Notes: generated by a model not told the origin, from the letters alone. DNA of 64,000 bases from Neckera pumila (GCA_963969595.1 OZ018408.1:50097022-50161021); one strand, 5' to 3'. Positions 12,425-25,156 are shown, numbered from the stretch's first letter. Numbers and translations are program-made.

Positions 12425-14577
12425 GAAAAAAAATCCAAGGGTCATTGCAAGAATGACCTTCTGTTTTGTTCCACTTTGGCAATTTTCAACCATTTTTTTG
12501 GGAGTACCATAAAAATAGAAAAACATTTTAAAAAAAATATGAAAAATATGTTAAATGTATACACCTATAAGAAGAAGGTACCCTATGAAGGAAAAGCAAA
12601 AAAAAATTCTCTAAATAGGAGAACTAAAAAAGTGCAAAATCACAATAAAATACATACTTTGACATTTAATTTGTAAAAAATAGGAGAAGTAATTTTAAAA
12701 AAACCTGATAAACAACATTTGAAAAGACTTCATTGTAAAGAGATTTAACCAAAAAAGGGATCCTAAAACCATCTTCAATGTTCAAAATTGTGTGCGCAAG
12801 GGAGCCCTCTTTGCATGGACTTAGAGGATATAAAATATAATATTTTTTAATTTCCCTTGGTAGAATTATGGCTTCCTAACTATGGGAATAGACCATAGAA
12901 ATTTCAGCTCCAAATCATTAAATTTGGAGACTCCTTACGAAGTAAAAAATCCTAAAACTCAAAATGTGACATATTAATTTAAATGATTTTTAAATATAAA
13001 ATGATTTTTGAAAATTTCAAAAAAATATGAGATATAATTAAGCTCATAAGAAAAATCTCCAATAAATAATTCAAGTTCATGCGAGTCATGCTTCAAAAGT
13101 TATTGCAAAATGAAGCTTCAACACTGCTTTTGTGACAATGTTTCAGTACCGGTCTTTCTTGCAATCACCCCCAAGTAGAATGAGTCTATGTGCATGGCAG
13201 TAAAATCTTGCACCAATTCCATGTTAGAGAAATCGGATTTGAAGGTTGAACTTCACCTGTGCCCATCTCAAGAACAAAACAATCCAATTTCCAGTCATTA
13301 ACAATGCTCGAGGTGTCTTAAGCTGTAGCCAATTGCTATCTATGTCACAAATCCATAAAACAAATAACAAAAACTAGCAAAAAAATCACAAGGTAGAAGC
13401 CATCTATGTCAAAGCAAACTTCTAAAACACTCTACAAATCAAAATACAAAGACCTTTGCCATTCTCAAGAAGCCCAAGAGTTGTCACACAAAAACTTCAC
13501 AAGGAAGTGAATTGCTATAGCCAAAGACCAAAGGTGTGAGACAAGGCGAAGTGGTGACTATTTCATACTCACACAATTGGAGGGAAAGATTTCACAAAAC
13601 TACTCATAACAAGGTAGTTGGTAATACCTACCCACTCCAGTGAATGAATTAAAAAATCAAACCCATATGCATAGTGGGAAGGGTGGGTGGGTTTTTATTC
13701 CATGAGGCCTGATTAAATTCTATTTGACTACTCCATTAGAGTTTTAGTGCTTAGATTGGGTCATAAAATTTAAATACAAAGTTGGGTTTAACAAAATTCA
13801 TAGTGTGATGCACTAGTTGTCTTCAGCTGTATCCAATTGTTATCTATGACTGTCTATGTCTCACGGGTCAACAAAAAACAAAAGAGAGCACAAGAAATTA
13901 CAAGTTAGTGAGTAAAGCACGATTCTAAGCATAGTATGGAAGCCCAAAGACCTTTGTCATTCCTGTGATGTACAAGCTTGTAGAAGCTTAAAGGTTGCAC
14001 TCAAAATAGAAAACACCACATCAAACATCGACCGTCACAGTGAGAGATGAGAACTTAAAAGCACGGAAGCCACTATATGCTCACTAATTTGAAATTTGGG
14101 AGGGAAAAGTCACAAAGATGGACTTAATTGAGAAGTTGCACCTACCCATCTTGCCCAAAGTAGTGGTTATTAATCAAATAAATGACCACCTTAGTGGATG
14201 GGTGGGTGGTATTTCCCATCAAAAAGGCTGCTAAAACTCAAATATTATTGGACAAAGCACGGGTGAATGTGCTGGGATTGTAATTTAAAACAAGGTCAAT
14301 CAAATCCATATGGATGTGAGCCTATCCCTAAGAAAATATATATATAACATGTTATAATCTAGTGGTATAAAATTTACAAACATATGGAAAAAAAAATCAA
14401 GAATTGGGCCAAAGGTAAAAAATAATTAAAATGACTATGGCCTTAAGAAATTTTTGTGGTTCTACCACAATAAAGACTATAGAAAATAAAGGACTAAATT
14501 TGCATTATTTTTTGTTTAAAGATAAACCATAGGATAAATTCAAAGGACTGAACATAAGTAACTTTTTCTAAATTATG
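12425..14577. other. Non-coding stretch with ~505-bp direct duplication
   Basis: No supportable gene. Landmarks at 13320-13690 (CCAATTGCTATCTATG, later ACCTACCCA and GGGTGGGTGGGT) recur in the same order at 13825-14210, about 505-510 bp later, with substantial divergence. This looks like an old tandem duplication. The rest is AT-rich. Confidence 0.5.
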
Positions 14578-15208
14578 GCTAAAGAAGAAAAAGACCAGCG
14601 TAAAAGAAAAGAAAAGAGGGCCACCTACAAGATGAAGTGGGCAAAGAAAGAAGTAGCAGCAGGAGTAGAAACTTTGAAGGAATTCACAGATGCTGCACCT
14701 GCACATTAGCAAGTGAAGAAGGGAGCTGGAGTGGGGGGCAAATACAGAGCTGGAGTTGCAGGAGGCAGCACTAAACTAGGGAGCGAGAGCGGAGGCACAC
14801 ACGGTGATCCTGAATGCGGTAGCTTGTATTATGGAGAGGAAGAAGCATGTCCTCCCTACCTAAGTACAAAAGATGACTCCACCAACAGCTCACCTATCCC
14901 AATGGTGCAAAACATTTAAAGTGTTGCTTCAACATGTTGGAGTGTGGATGCTCTAAGCCTTTCTTGGTTGAATCAAAGATTTGGAGTAGTAATTTAAAAT
15001 GCCAAGAGAACCCAAGGTTTTGCATGTCCTCAAATTTAGACCCTATCACTCAGAGTGTCCAGTGCACTATCAACTTGGGAGGACAAATCATAAAGAAAGC
15101 CTCATTGGATTCTTTGGAATTCATCTTAAAAAATGAAGATGGTCTAGGTCACCATACTATAGGAATTGCAAATGGTGGAAATGGTGATTGCTCAAAGGAT
15201 GCTGATAT
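14578..15208 (+). pseudogene. Unrecognised coding-like remnant cut by a MITE
   Basis: An ATG at 14578 opens a lysine-rich frame (MAKEEKDQRKRKEKRATYK) that meets a TAG at 14708 and then continues in the same frame through a glycine-rich stretch to about 14919. A second frame (14934-15208, with CGCSKPFLVESK and IGIANGGNGDCSKDADI) runs into the TTAA where element E is inserted, and its stop is formed by that TTAA. Composition is less AT-rich than the neighbours. I do not recognise the family. It may be an exon fragment or a captured piece of a gene. Confidence 0.35.
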
Positions 15209-16029
15209 TTAACCCCTAACTGCTTGAGCGACCAAATATGGTCGCTCCAAAATTTCAGGCTCATTTGGGTACGGGCAGTTAAATTCCTTTGACCGGTTAA
15301 AATTTTTTTACGAGCAATATTGAAGGTTAACTATTGAAAACTTTTATTTTTCACTAAAAAAGGTAAATATTTGATTTTTAAGAGGTCCTCAAAAGCATAT
15401 ATGTCTCATTGAAGAAGAGTAAAGCTTACAAATTTTATTTGATTTCTCGGCTTTAAGCAAAGTTTGCCAATTTTACTTGAATTGAGATCTGAAAAGTTCT
15501 ACTTATTTATTTGCTTTGAAAATGGTCCCAATAGAAAGATTAAAGTGTTTTCATGATTTTCACCATTGAAAATTTAAACATGCAAGTGTTGATTTGGAGT
15601 TATTTGCGATTTCTACTTATAAAAAAAATTGCATTTCAACAATTGCAAGGTGGATTGTGTAATGAATTTGATAGCTTTTCATGTGAAATTAAGTTTTTTG
15701 AAAGTATATTTTAGTGTGCTAAAATAATTTGTAGTTGTTCATTGTCACCTCCAATCCCCAAAATTACTTATATGCAAATTTCTCAAACATTGTGGGGAGG
15801 GGCAGCATACTAAAAATAAAAAACATACATTTCTCTTGTTATGATCTCACAACTCCTATGCAATTTTGCACTCAAATCTGGTATACATACTAATAAGCTA
15901 GCTCTTTAAACATCTATAAGGTTAGATTTTGAAGAAAAAACAATTTGCGTCATTGGGGATAACTATAAGTCCATGCTCTTTTTTCATAGGAAGAACACAC
16001 TTGGAAAGGCTTAGGCACTTAGGGGTTAA
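15209..16029. mobile_element. TTAA-flanked piggyBac-type MITE (copy E, distinct interior)
   Basis: Left end TTAACCCCTAA and right end TTAGGGGTTAA are inverted, with TTAA at each outer edge, length 821 bp. The interior differs from families 1 and 2 (it begins with the palindromic GAGCGACCAAATATGGTCGCTC). It is inserted directly after the coding-like remnant at 14.6-15.2 kb. Confidence 0.7.
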
Positions 16030-16102
16030 TGTTTTGAGTGTAGAAGAAAATTCAGTGAGGAGTTGAACAATAGTAAAGATGAGTTCCTCCCTATGACATT
16101 AC

Positions 16103-17352
16103 AGAAATTCTCAGCCCTCTGGAGGGCCGCTCCACAGTGACCAAACCAATCTATTAATTGCATGAGATTTAGTAGGGTCATATAGCCGCAATGCATTGTT
16201 AGAGTGTGTGAATTTTGCGAAAGATGTCAAGATTCCAGTAATGAGGGTGTAGTAGAAGTCTGTTTAATATTCAGCCGCGTGAATATACAAGGTGATTAAT
16301 TGGGAATTTAATCAAATTCAATGAAATTAAGAAATATGAAGTGGATTTTCAAGCTAGTTGCTAAAAAATTAGAGAACTCTTATATTTCCACTAGCTTCTA
16401 AAGCCACTTAGCTTAAGGTGTTTGAAGATGAGAAGAGAAGCTCCTTATGTACACATGGGGTGGTAGGAGGTAGAACAATCCATGTGGGATATGTAATTTA
16501 GAATTTGTAGTTTCTCAACCGCTCATAGTTAAATTTAACGTAATAATTGTGTTAAAACTAGAATTTTAGACCTCATTTAGGCATAGTAGAATGAATTTTT
16601 TTGAAAAACTTTGAACCAAAGAAAGTTGGATTATCAAGATATTTTTCATCTCCAAAAATCCGTTTGAGCTTTAGAGCCTCCCATAAAAATTTCTGGATAA
16701 AATTAGGAGAAGGTATTTTAAAATGTCAAAGAAAATCTCCCTTTCAACCCTTTTTAGAATGTTGTTTATAAATTTTTATTGGATGCTTCAAACCTCAAAC
16801 GGATTCTTGTACATGAAAATTGGCTTGATTTTCCAACTTTATCTAGTTCAAAGTTTTTTGAAAAAATTCATTCTACTATACCTAAATGAGGTCTGAAATT
16901 CTAGTTTTTACACAATTCCTGCATTGACAATGAGTGATTTCTCTAAATAACCCATACCCTTTGAAGATTCACCATGGACAATTTATTTTTCTATGAAAAT
17001 AACTTCTTCACCCTTCCTTCTCACCAATTGTCAGTGAATTAAGTCTATTATGATGCCACTAAAAAACCCCTTGATGGTAGATGTCCTTGGACTATTTTTG
17101 ACATTTGTTTTTTTATCCATAACTTGATTAGAAAACAAGGTATGCAATAATCAAGGTTAAGGTGCATTACAAGACTTGAACCCTAATTGTTTAACTATTG
17201 ATACTTGAATTTTGAACCATTGACAGTCATTGGAATTTGTGACTTTAGGTGATCAACTATAGGGGGAAAACAAATTATTAAGCAAAGTTAAATGTAATTG
17301 TGGGGTGCTTTTAGCTGCTCTAGAGTGGCCCTCTAGAGGACTGAGAATTTCT
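16103..17352. repeat. Inverted repeat pair bounding a 1.25-kb segment
   Basis: The 30-bp word at 16103-16132 (AGAAATTCTCAG, then CCCTCTGGAGGGCCGCTC) returns inverted at 17323-17352 with three substitutions. Similarity seems to extend further outward. The core CCCTCTRGAGGG is itself palindromic and also occurs at 10845. This may be an element boundary, but I could not find a clear target duplication. A fold-back element lies inside. Confidence 0.55.
16428..16930. mobile_element. Fold-back element, copy 2
   Basis: The arm at about 16543-16705 (AATTGTGTTAAAACTAGAAT, then GACCTCATTTAGGCATAGTAG) returns inverted at about 16735-16920. The left flank from 16428 (ACACATGGGGTGGTAGGAGG) matches the outer arm of the complete copy at 61.5 kb, but the right outer arm is missing here. 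No coding capacity. Confidence 0.7.
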
Positions 17353-18100
17353 CTAATGACTACTATTAAGAAGGAAAAAATCCCAAGGAATTTGGAAGTT
17401 AAGAATTTGTTCAAGATGATATATGGACAAGTGAACATAACACATATAATCTACTTCCTAAATTTTTTGTAGTCCTTCCCTTGGTCTTGTCCAATTTGTA
17501 GGTTATTCCCTTTGTCTTGAGCAATTGTGGTCACAATTTTGGCTAGATCTAACTCTAAAAAGAATAGCTACGAAAATTAACAGTTACATTAAAACCAAAT
17601 GGAACAAAGATGCTAAAAGGAAAAGGTCATTAGAAGGGATGAGAGGGAGAAAAGTGATATGATGTCACTACATCAAAGTTAAAAGCATACATGGCAATTA
17701 ATCTATATATGGGCATCAAATGCTTACAAAATGTGAGCACATTGGTAGACATCCTTCCAATTTTTTTGACTCCTACAATCTCTTCCATTATAAATAGAAA
17801 TCGATATAAAAGCACAACTTAATGTTTGCAAATCACATATCCTAAAGAAATAGTAAATGCATCTAATACTCCAAGGAACAAATTGTGGGAAATTAGGTGG
17901 TTGTTGGATAACCTAAGAGACAGGTTAGGGCTTCTTGGAATTGTGGTAAATATATAATAATTAATGAAATGATGATTATGTATAAGAAGAGGTATTGTGC
18001 TATTCATCAATATTTGCCTTCTAAACCATAAAGTGGAGAATTAAAATTTGGTGCCTTACAAATTCAGTGATGAAATATGTGTCTATCTTTAGCCCCTAAA
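17353..18100. other. Non-coding stretch, nothing recognised
   Basis: AT-rich, only short open frames without motifs. I see no repeat or RNA gene. Confidence 0.5.
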
Positions 18101-19030
18101 CTAACCCCTAAAGGACCAAGGCCTTTTTTCTGCCAAAAAACTCTCAAAACTGCCATTTCTAGAGCAAAGAGTAAAAAAGCTTAAAAACTGATTTTTTTTT
18201 GCACATCTAATTGTAGGATATTATATCTAACTAGTATGAGAATGTGTGGAAAGAATTTCAGAATTTTTGACCGCACAGATTGCAAGATATTTGCGTTTGA
18301 AGTGAAAAAAAACAAGATTTTCAACACATTGCGGGACTAGATTTTTTGACTTTGAACATTTTTAACTTAAAGTTTTTGCACTACAAAGTTTTGAGCTTTT
18401 AATCTCTCTAGTGGAGAGTTGAGGTGAGAATTTGGAAAAAAAAAAATTCAAAAAAACTTAATTTTCATTCTTAGAAACATTATTAAGTAGAAATAGGTAC
18501 AAGATAGAAGGAAAATCTAAAATATTAATATCTTTTAGATGGAATTAAAATGCACTAATTCCAATGGTGAAATTTTTCTAGCATGAAAACTAAACCATGT
18601 GGAAACTTTTTTTTTGAAAAAATGCAAAGATTGCATTCCAAAATGAATCCCACAAGTTAATTTTTTTCATGAAGATGCTCTAATTGCCCGAAAAACAAGA
18701 TTGTCCATAACTTTCTCATAAAAAATCCAAATGAAATGAATAAAAGCTTTCCAAATAGACAAAAGTATAATCTATAAGTAAAAAAAATTTAAGAAAAAAA
18801 TTATATTTTCTGCAAAAAGATTTTGCTCCCCCTCTCCCCTATTTTGAGCTTATTGGGGCATAACTTTTGTTCCTGGGCACCGATTGAAAAGATATATATA
18901 TTCCCACGAAGCTTATCAATCTTTCTATCTCCAAAAATTTTTTAGAAAATTGTGACAAAAATTCAGCCCGTAGGTACCTACCCAAAATCCCATTTGTCCC
19001 CTAAAGGAACAATGGTCCTTTAGGGGTTAA
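18101..19030. mobile_element. piggyBac-type MITE (family 1, copy F)
   Basis: The left end reads CTAACCCCTAAAGGACCAAG (one change from TTAA) and the right end GGTCCTTTAGGGGTTAA. The interior is close to copy A across its length. Its right TTAA (19027-19030) is shared with the next element, so the two abut without spacer. Confidence 0.75.
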
Positions 19031-19914
19031 AGGACCACCATGCATTTTTGGGCTACATAGAAATTTTGGGCAGATATGTGTGACTAGAGATTTTCATATT
19101 TTTGGCCCAAATTTTAATAAAAAGTGGGAATAAGCATTCTCTTTTATGTGCACTAAATTTTATGACATTTGGAACTATGAGTCAAAAATTATGGCCTAAT
19201 ATATTACCTTTAGGGACAATTTGGAAAGATTAGGAAAAATTCACTTTTTTCAAAAACAAAAAAATTTGAAATCAGTTTTCTAGTTATATATGCATGGAAA
19301 GCTTTGAACCCTTCTATTTTTATCAATGAATCAAAAGTTATGAGGATTTTTTGTTTGCGGGTAGTTATGGATTCTCTATTCAAAAATAAACTTTGAAGTC
19401 CTTTATCTCACTCAATTTTCAATATTTTGTGAAAAAAATAGAATTATAGGATGTAGATTGTTTATTACAACAATTCCACCATTAAGATTGGCATTTTTCA
19501 ATTCCATAATTAAAATTAACAATTTAGTATATTAAATCATTCTCTACTGTTGTCTACTTACTATTTTTTTCCAATATAATGTATAATTCCAAATGATCTG
19601 AAAAGTGTTAAGAATGTGGCCAACTTGTCTAGGAAAAAAAAATCCAAAGAAACACCACCATTTTGGACACTTTATTATAGAAATGTGAGCTTGTGAAGTG
19701 CAGCTGCCCTATTTTCTGCATTGAATTTGATTGCTTATATCCACGCGGTAGAAGTTTCTAAAATTTTTACTACATGTTCTCAAGTGAGCATACTACAAGA
19801 TCCTATGGTTAGATGTGTCAAAAAAAAGTTTTTTCCTAAAATTTGGTAATTGTTCTATGAATGGCAATTTTTGAGCATTTTTGGTGAAAACATAGTCATG
19901 GGACTTTAGGGAAT
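19027..19914. mobile_element. piggyBac-type MITE (family 2, copy G)
   Basis: It begins at the TTAA shared with copy F (TTAAAGGACCACCATGC, lacking the CCCTA part of the end) and runs to GGGACTTTAGGGAATA. The interior matches copy B in the same orientation. It joins copy H head-on at about 19912. Confidence 0.7.
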
Positions 19915-20860
19915 ACCCCCTAAAGTTCCTTGACTATGTTGTCACCAAAAATGCTCCAAAACTGCCATTTCTAGCACAAGTACCAAATTTTTGAAAATAT
20001 AATTTTTGGACACATGTAACCGTACAATCTTGTAGTACTCTGGTTTGAAAATGTGTGAAAAAAATTTCAGAAATTTTCCATTGTGTAGATTGGAAGATAT
20101 TAGCGTTTGAAGTGGCAAAAGTCCTTTTTGGGGCCTTGCAAAAAATCGGGCAGCTACACTTCACAAGGTCAGATTATTATGAAAAAAATTCTTAAATGGT
20201 TGTGCTTCTTTGGATTCATTCTTCAGAGCAAGTTGGCTACATGCTTGAAAATTTTCAAATTATTTGGAATTGTACAACATATAGGAAAAATAGTAAGTAG
20301 AAAGAAGTAGAGAATGGTTCAAAACACTAAATTGTTATGAACTTAATTATGGTATTGAAAAATGTCAATTCCAAAGGCTGCAATGTTGTAATAAATAATC
20401 TACATCCTACAATTTGATTTTTTTTGAAAAATATTAAAAATTGAGTGGAATAAACAACTTCAAAGTTTATTTTAGAGTAGACAATCCATAACTGCCCGTA
20501 AACTAAAAATCCTTGTAATGTTTGACTCATTGATCAAAATGGAATGATTCAAAGCTTTCTATATATGTATATATATATATATATATATAAATCTAATAAA
20601 CCAATTTCAAATTTTTATTTTTGAAAAAAGTGGTTTTCTCTGACCTGCTCGAACTGCTCAGTTACAAAAAAAAGTAATATATTAGGCTATAACTTTTGAC
20701 TCGTATTTCCAAATGTCATGAAATTTGGTGCATAGGAAAGATATTCCTTGACCCACCATCTGTAAAAATTTCAGCCCAAAATATGCAAATCTCTAGTCAC
20801 ACGTACCTGCCCAAAATTTCTATGTTGCCAAAAAATGCATGTTGGTCCTTTAGGGGTTAA
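19911..20860. mobile_element. piggyBac-type MITE (family 2, copy H), inverted
   Basis: This is the reverse complement of copies B and G. It starts CCCCCTAAAGTTCC and ends GGTCCTTTAGGGGTTAA at 20860. Together with copy G it forms an imperfect palindrome of about 1.8 kb centred near 19912, with one worn TTAA-like site (AATA) at the centre. Confidence 0.7.
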
Positions 20861-21460
20861 TGTTTATTGGAGACAGAGGGACAATTATGAGGTTTTCAAA
20901 AGACGTAATTCAAAACAAGGCAAATTTGTGGGCTTTAATTTGGTTAGAGGTTTTAAAAAGAGAGCATGTGATCTTCATAGACAATTTCTTTTCATCAATA
21001 AAATTGGTCGTAGAATTAAGGGGTGTAGATTTGAATGCAATTGGAACAATTAGGTCTAATAGAATCAGGTTACCATCCTCCCATACCGACAAGAAGACTT
21101 TGAAGAAGAATACACAAGGCAATATATTTGTGAAAAATGCATTCTTCTAGACATATTTCTTTAGTGGTTTGGATTGATAAGAAACCGGTAGTATTATTAT
21201 CAACCCATGTCCCTTCCAACATCATATTCATTAAACTGGGAGGGTGGAGCCCTCTCAAAAAAATATTGCACTTTAGAACACATATTGAGTGAATAAAAAT
21301 GGGCTCTTGTTATCTCCATAGTTACTTATTTAATTACTTCAATCTATCAATTTCCATTAAAATGAGAGTCTTGCAAAGAAATAAAAGTCTCCAAACAAAC
21401 ATTGCATCATTCAATATCAAAAACTCCATGTATTCCACAACCAAATAAAAATGAAAATAA
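20857..21460 (+). pseudogene. piggyBac transposase fragment (DDE_Tnp_1_7-like)
   Basis: Directly after the right TTAA of copy H an open frame reads KREHVIFIDNFFSSIKL, then LRGVDLNAIGTIRSNRIRLP. The block DNFF(T/S)S, about twenty residues, then GT(I/V)R.NR is the hallmark of the piggyBac transposase catalytic core, including one catalytic aspartate. Later pieces in shifted frames (KKTLKKNTQGN; VWIDKKPVVLLSTHVPSNI) match the next conserved segment (lysine-rich, then W.DNK.V..LST). The N-terminal half is absent and stops and frameshifts break the rest, so it is dead. It abuts three TTAA MITEs and is a candidate relic of their transposase source. Confidence 0.7.
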
Positions 21461-21692
21461 TATCAAATACATTAATTACTTGTACATATTCTGCACTAGA
21501 AATGTACAACTCTAATCATAAACACTTAGAAACTTAGACCTAAAACCTCATGTCTATGAGAACATAAAATATTACCCTTCTCCCACAGTCATGTAAAAGC
21601 ATACTCTAGACATCTAAAAAATAAATAGAACTCTATAACATATAACTATCAACGTAGTCAGAACTTTATAAAATACCGGTCCATTCTTGCGT

Positions 21693-24380
21693 TCAAGACG
21701 AAGGAATTGAAGCCAAACTCTCTTTGATGACATCAATTTGAGCAGCCGGAATCTTGATCATGCATTCCCTAGTATCTTTCTGGATCCTAGATTTCCACGC
21801 TGTTATAAGAGCGTCTGTGTACTGCCAAAGTGGTGGTTTGTTTTCATCAACCTTCCAACGTAGACCTCTTTCGTTGTCCCATCCAGTATAGGAATTCTGA
21901 ACATCCTCATCTCTACTAGTTGGACGGAAATATTGAATGCGAACACAATCCGGTTCTTCAGGGTTACAATTTGGATCAGATAATGTCCTTGCAATCCAGA
22001 CTGGATGACTGTCACCGTCTGCTGGATTAATTGCAATGAAGTAGCCTTCAAAGACATCTCGACCCACCCTAAAAGATGGTTGAGGGCGACCCCGTAAAGG
22101 TCCAACATAGGCGTCATCCTGCCCGAACTCTTCACGGTCTTTGCCATCTTTGTTTAGTTGATCTTCTTGAGTTGCTTCAACTCGAGTTGTCGACCAGAAT
22201 TCGTCCTTCAAAATAGTAGATGCATATACTGGTTCTTGCAATGCTGCCTTCACATCACGCCAGTAGTGCAGCACATGCTCGTAACGCCTCCGACATTCCC
22301 CAGTGGCATCTGCATTGCACAAATTCTCCCAATACTTTATAAATCCAGATACACCTTTCACAATGTCTTCCACACCTCTCATTGCCTTCTGTGTGACTAG
22401 CAAGGGTACTCCACGTGACTACATGCTTCGTCCTTCTGCATCTTCCTTTCACAACTTAATGCCCCTACCATCTTCTCCTAACCAGTCCACATCCGTACAC
22501 AATAATTTGTACTTCATGACTGGACATCCGGTTGAATCTAGATAGAACTTCACTTGTTGTGGTTTTGTGTGTCCAACAAGGATGTCATCACCATCCACCA
22601 ATGAACCTGCAATGAAATCTTTAAAATCAGGCACCTCTTCCACAAGATGAGGGATAGTGGGAATGAACTCTACATCCATGAACGACTTCATAAGCATAGA
22701 AACGGTAGGGAAGTTCTCTTTCTTCAACTACATGCTCCATCTTCCGAAGAGTGCATCAATGTTGTCGTGCGTGTGACCCACAATCATGAAGTTCACATAC
22801 ACTTCTCGGAAGATCTTTTTTGCAACAAGTAGAGACCAAAAACAGAAAACATATCTATTCTTATTGTCCCCAGTGGCACCGTCCATTTGCACATTGAGAA
22901 TGGGTGGCAATGGTGTCGCTAGAATTAAGTTCATCGGCGGTGGAGGAAGAGACGCTTCGCACATCTCTGCACCCTTCAGAACTGCCTTGAACAAATTCGT
23001 TGACCTTGATCCAACAAACAACTGCCGAGAAGAAGACTTTGGTGGAAACTCAAGATCTCGCAACAACTTCGCCATAGAACCAATGGTATAGTTTGAATTG
23101 TGCGGAAAGAGATCCAAACCATAATGCGCATAACGCACATCACCATGATCGTGTGCAATCATGCTAGTGACAGACACGGGAAATTTCACTAGGCCATCCG
23201 TGCCTTTGCTCTTATGAGAAAAGACTGGACAAGCGGTCTTGGAATGATCCATCTTGTCGTGCATGATCGTAAGACATTCGTGCAGAAAAGTGTGCGACCG
23301 GTACCGGTTCGCATAGTACAACTCTCGGTGAGCTCGAGCAACAGTAAGATGTTTGTCCAACTTCCGCGACCACATGAGAGCCGTATTCGACCCAGCAAGA
23401 GCACCCTTCCTGAGCTCTTGTAATTTGTCACAAGTAGCGCACCGAGCAAAATTGTCTCCAGGCTTTTTCACCTCGAACTCCGAGAACTTGGAAGATCTGA
23501 TCTTGCTTAAATTTGAAATTGAAATTTCAAGTAATCCAAAGGCGGCATTGACATCATTGATTTCTTTCATTTTTCCCTTCCATTGAAACGTAGATCTGCG
23601 TTGCTGACTCATCATGATCTTCTGATAGTGGAAGAACGTGGACTCAGGGACCCCTGAAATATGCATCCATGTGCGCATGCACATAGGGATCTTTTCAACT
23701 GCCACCATTTGTCTTCCACGAGAGTCGGGAAGAACTTGTCTGTGGACATCAAGCTTCATGAAGGACCTATGCTTGAAGGTGGAGTTATGGTACATGCGCT
23801 CACGGAAAGCTCAAATCTTCTCCCTTGGAAATGGCTGAACACAATTCTAAACGCAGCAAACTTTGCTAGAGACTGCGTTGATTGACTCCTGGGTGAGCAG
23901 ATATTTGGATTTGAGAGAAGTCACACGAGAGGGATTCCTAAGGATACTTGTATATGGCCTAGCAAATGTCAAAGAAGGCGGATTCAAAAGACTTGCTTGG
24001 AGGCAATTCAATTTATTCCGTGCTTCATGATCATGAAGGCTTGCCCCATGGTATTGGACAAGCTTAATAGGCCAAGCGATCAATGAGTAAATTTGCTCAG
24101 GGGAGATGTCGACTCCTAAATGAGTCCTCAAAATAAATACTGCAACATGAGTGTCGCCGAGAGGACCATTGGCACCGAGAACCAAGCCTGAATTGACACT
24201 ATGACAAGTGCCTTCACCAACAAGTACTCCATCCGCATTGTACAAGGTAACGCATTTCGTATTCCAAAGACTACGCGGAAGACCTTTGCACTTAGGAACG
24301 TCTGCATTCACTTCATCATGAATCTCAATCTCCTTGTCTGACTCGAACATACCATCAAACAAGTTTGATGAAGAAGCCAT
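21693..24380 (-). pseudogene. DUF7869/DDE-transposase-like gene, interrupted by in-frame stops
   Basis: A single minus-strand frame runs from ATG at 24380 to TGA at 21693, about 895 codons, broken by five in-frame stops: TAG 23847, TGA 23811, TAG 22728, TGA 22449, TAG 22419. I see no frameshift. The core has three acidic blocks typical of the DUF7869 family as I recall it: IMHDKMDHSK (about 23250), NVQMDGATGDNKNRY (about 22880) and VGHTHDNIDALFGRWSM (about 22760). DUF7869 proteins are widely scattered in plant and algal genomes and look like DDE-type transposases. A C-terminal block (FEGYFIAINPADGD, then PVWIARTL and RIQYFRP) suggests a small beta-rich domain, perhaps BAH- or Tudor-like (low confidence). 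The start sits just after a splice acceptor-like TGCTGTGTAG, so an upstream 5' exon and intron are likely. Confidence 0.65.
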
Positions 24381-24526
24381 GTCTCCTACACAGCAGAAGG
24401 TGCAAATACGGAATAAGAACAATTGAATAAAACTTTTTTACCCAGTACAGTACTAACGCAAAACAAGTTAGCACCACCCACGCTGACGTGCTATCCGAAT
24501 TTGTTTCAGCCTAAGGCATCAAGACA

Positions 24527-25156
24527 GCACTTCAGCGCAACTAGCGCTGAAGTGCACCTCACATTCACTCAGAGCAAATGAGACAGCAACGCAAATCAGC
24601 GCGACTAGCGCTGAAGTGTAAGACATCCCAATCCAATAGCAATAGCAATTTAATTTCATTATAATCAAATCCGATATTCATGCAGTTCAGCGCGACCAGC
24701 GGTGAGTTGCAACTCACATTCATTATGGTCAGATGCTACGGCAACGCAGTTTAGCGCGACTAGAGCTGAAGTACAATTCACATCCGCTAAGGTCAAATGT
24801 GCTAGGACCACAGTTTAGCACGACTCCTTATGAAGAGCAATACACGTTCAATATCGTCAAATATGTCAGCATTACACTTCAGCGTGGGTCGCGCTGAACT
24901 GAAGTTCCCCTAGTACAACATCTCTGCACTTCAGCGCGACCCGCGCTAAAACGCAATCTACATGCACTACCTCAGCAATGCACTTTAATGTAAGTCTGAT
25001 CTGAACGACCAACGGAATTGCACTTTAGCGCGGCTCACGCTGAAGTGCACTCCTACTATAGTGCATGTACTTACACTTCAGCGCGACTGACGCTGAAGTG
25101 TAAGATACATACACTGCAGTAGGAGTGCACTTCAGCGCAAGCCGCGCTGAAGTGCA
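24527..25156. repeat. Array of ~11 short palindromes in the 5' region of the DUF7869-like gene
   Basis: About eleven copies, spaced 44-90 bp, of a motif with arms TTCAGCGC(G) and (C)GCGCTGAA around a 3-7-base loop (usually GACTA, ACC or CGACTGA). The best copies have perfect arms: 24527-24538/24544-24555 (12 bp), 25070-25083/25091-25104 (14 bp) and 25126-25138/25144-25156 (13 bp). Copies near 24695, 24822 and 24990 are worn. On the minus strand the array lies upstream of the coding start, probably in a 5' intron or leader. The same motif is scattered at 46.4-52.9 kb and I see it nowhere else in the window. Confidence 0.85.

Noticed and set aside
22158..23885. Plus-strand open frames of 60-100 codons over the DUF7869-like gene
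   Set aside because: They are shadows of the minus-strand coding frame and carry no motif.
24527..25156. CRISPR array
   Set aside because: Repeats are short, individually palindromic, irregularly spaced (44-90 bp) and diverged, with no cas genes and a eukaryotic, intron-bearing context.
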